From NCBI GenBank assembly GCA_904384255.1, contig CAJFJP010000005.1, positions 1-35,951 on the forward strand: a DNA stretch of 35,951 bases, read 5' to 3'. This stretch comes from Candidatus Timburyella stercoris. GTDB lineage: Bacteria > Bacillota > Clostridia > Oscillospirales > Acutalibacteraceae. This document shows positions 34,695 to 35,951 of this stretch, piece after piece; position 1 is the first letter of the stretch; every line of letters starts with the position of its first letter. The position numbers and the translations under genes were made by a program. Below the pieces are notes generated by a model. The model was given only the letters and a program-made list of their open reading frames with translations. It was not told where the DNA came from and searched no databases.

Positions 34695-34722
34695 TTGACA
34701 TAAAAAATGCTATTATTAAAAT
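34695..34722 (+). promoter_or_regulatory. predicted speD promoter
   Basis: TTGACA (34695-34700) with TAAAAT (34717-34722) after a 16-base spacer, about 20 bases before the start codon, so the leader is very short. Confidence 0.65.
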
Positions 34723-34742
34723 AATTTATTTAGAAGGCTGTG

Positions 34743-35555
34743 ATGTTAGGATTGGCAAAAAAGCTCACATTGTATGGTTTTAACAACCTCACTAAGACAC
34801 TAAGTTTTAATATATATGATATATGCTATGCTAAAAGCGAGCGAGAACAGAGGGATTATATATCTTATATAGATGAACAATACAATTCGGAGCGGCTTAC
34901 CAATATCCTTTGTAAGGTAACTGAGATTATCGGCGCGAGTGTGCTCAATATATCCAAGCAGGATTATGAACCGCAGGGCGCTTCTGTTACGGTACTTATT
35001 AAAGACCAGACACGGCCGGTGGCGCAGAAGCACATGACGGACGAGTCGGAGACGATAGTTGCGCATCTTGATAAAAGTCATGTTACGGTACATACATTTC
35101 CGGAATACCATCCGGATAATTCAATAGCCACTTTCCGCGTTGATATAGATGTATCTACCTGCGGTACAATATCCCCGCTTAACGCACTTGACTATCTTAT
35201 CGGCAGCTTTGACTCGGATATTATTACTATAGATTACAGGGTTAGGGGATTTACCCGTTCAGTAGACGGCAAAAAGCTGTTTATGGACCACGATATACGC
35301 TCTATTCAGGATTATATCGCCGACAAAACGCTTACTAAATATGACGCTATAGATGTAAATGTATATCAGTCGAACATATTCCATACAAAAATGCTGATAA
35401 AAGACATTGAGCTGCAGAACTATTTATTTAACAAAGATATATATGAAGTGCCGCCTAAGCGCCGGCTGGAGATAACCGACAGCTTGAGGCGCGAGATGAT
35501 AGAGATATTCAGCGGTATGAATATATACGATACCGACTTCGGAGGCGCGGAATGA
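34743..35555 (+). CDS. speD: S-adenosylmethionine decarboxylase proenzyme (class 1A)
   Basis: A 270-residue SAMDC of the long E. coli type. It supplies decarboxylated SAM as aminopropyl donor for spermidine. The self-cleavage site that makes the pyruvoyl group is in [15 protein letters not shown]. With the ATG at 34743, the serine is S112, the same number as in E. coli, which supports this start over the GTG three bases earlier. gaagg is 5 bases upstream. The conserved [21 protein letters not shown] segment is also present. Its stop overlaps the ATG of the decarboxylase gene (ATGA), forming a polyamine operon. Confidence 0.95.
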   Translation: MLGLAKKLTLYGFNNLTKTLSFNIYDICYAKSEREQRDYISYIDEQYNSERLTNILCKVTEIIGASVLNISKQDYEPQGASVTVLIKDQTRPVAQKHMTDESETIVAHLDKSHVTVHTFPEYHPDNSIATFRVDIDVSTCGTISPLNALDYLIGSFDSDIITIDYRVRGFTRSVDGKKLFMDHDIRSIQDYIADKTLTKYDAIDVNVYQSNIFHTKMLIKDIELQNYLFNKDIYEVPPKRRLEITDSLRREMIEIFSGMNIYDTDFGGAE

Positions 35556-35951
35556 GCCGGCTCAGTCAGAGTAGCGCACCTGTTTATGAAGCGCTGAAGA
35601 AATACAGGGCCGATAGAGTGGTTCCGTTTGACGTGCCTGGGCATAAGGGCGGCAAGGGCACGCCGGAGCTGACAAGGTTTTTAGGACAGGATTGTCTTAA
35701 GGCGGACGTCAACTCCATGAAGCCTCTAGATAATTTAAGTCATCCTGTTTCTGTAATAAAGGACGCGGAGCAGCTTGCCGCCGATGCTTTCGGCGCAGCG
35801 CACGCGTTTTTTATGGTGGGCGGCACAACATCGGCAGTACAGGCGATGATATTTGCAGCCGTCGGCGAAGGCGACAAGATTATAATGCCGCGCAACGTGC
35901 ATCGCAGCGCCATAAACGCACTGGTCATAAACGGCGCTGTGCCGGTATATG
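35552..35951 (+). CDS. Orn/Lys/Arg decarboxylase, PLP-dependent (5' part, runs off the window)
   Basis: The first 133 residues of a fold-type I PLP decarboxylase of the Orn/Lys/Arg group lacking the N-terminal wing domain, the form typical of Firmicutes (SpeA/YaaO-like). The opening [25 protein letters not shown] is characteristic (VPGHKGG). [26 protein letters not shown] and [14 protein letters not shown] follow. The PLP lysine lies beyond the window. With speD it would give agmatine, putrescine or cadaverine for aminopropylation; arginine is the likeliest substrate but this is inference. ggagg 6 bases before the ATG and a 4-base overlap with speD. Confidence 0.92.
   Translation, partial: MSRLSQSSAPVYEALKKYRADRVVPFDVPGHKGGKGTPELTRFLGQDCLKADVNSMKPLDNLSHPVSVIKDAEQLAADAFGAAHAFFMVGGTTSAVQAMIFAAVGEGDKIIMPRNVHRSAINALVINGAVPVY

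Overview
The window looks like a chromosomal segment of a Gram-positive, anaerobic, spore-forming clostridium, most likely of the Oscillospiraceae/Ruminococcaceae type. The evidence is a glycyl-radical pyruvate formate-lyase, a SpoVAE sporulation protein, a zinc-ribbon/PASTA kinase-like protein, a type-4 Fe-S uracil-DNA glycosylase, Shine-Dalgarno sites of the AGGAGG type, and frequent TTG starts (gltX, the kinase-like gene, the substrate-binding protein, gtrA, lysS). Placement below class is inference. There is no prophage, insertion sequence, CRISPR array or rRNA. The genes are mostly short, independently transcribed housekeeping units separated by unusually long AT-rich intergenic regions.

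Layout. 1-5.6 kb (minus): pflB, a GNAT acetyltransferase, gltX. 6.2-11.1 kb (plus): a secreted MBL-fold lipoprotein, tcdA flanked by two inverted copies of a structured repeat, then a PASTA-domain pseudokinase. 11.5-14.5 kb: solitary spoVAE, pduL (minus), a UDG, yfbR (minus). 14.6-18.6 kb (plus): a YfhO-type membrane glycosyltransferase and a CsbB/GtrB-like GT2, likely a cell-envelope glycosylation pair. 18.7-21.65 kb (minus): a P-type cation ATPase behind a 5' leader with a consensus promoter, a 29-codon Asp-rich leader ORF and a terminator overlapping the end of that ORF. 22.0-22.4 kb (minus): tRNA-Arg(CCG) followed by about 100-bp tandem repeats that each carry its terminator. 22.5-26.8 kb: an unknown membrane protein, a PNPOx-like flavoprotein, a DUF815 ATPase, a TroA/BtuF-fold lipoprotein. 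27.5-28.9 kb (minus): a CLC chloride transporter. 29.3-31.6 kb (plus): gtrA, an FAD amine-oxidase/UGM-like enzyme, and a free-standing FakA-type C-terminal domain. 31.8-36 kb (plus): lysS, nadE, speD and the start of an Orn/Lys/Arg decarboxylase (polyamine pair with ATGA overlap).

The most interesting items are (1) the acidic leader-peptide/terminator arrangement in front of the cation ATPase, whose M6 lacks the usual Ca-binding Asp; (2) a dispersed repeat with a 14-bp hairpin whose stems covary between the two copies around tcdA; (3) a membrane pseudokinase lacking the catalytic Lys and both catalytic Asp residues; and (4) the tandemly duplicated tRNA terminator. No database search was possible. 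All family assignments come from reading motifs, and novelty is not established.
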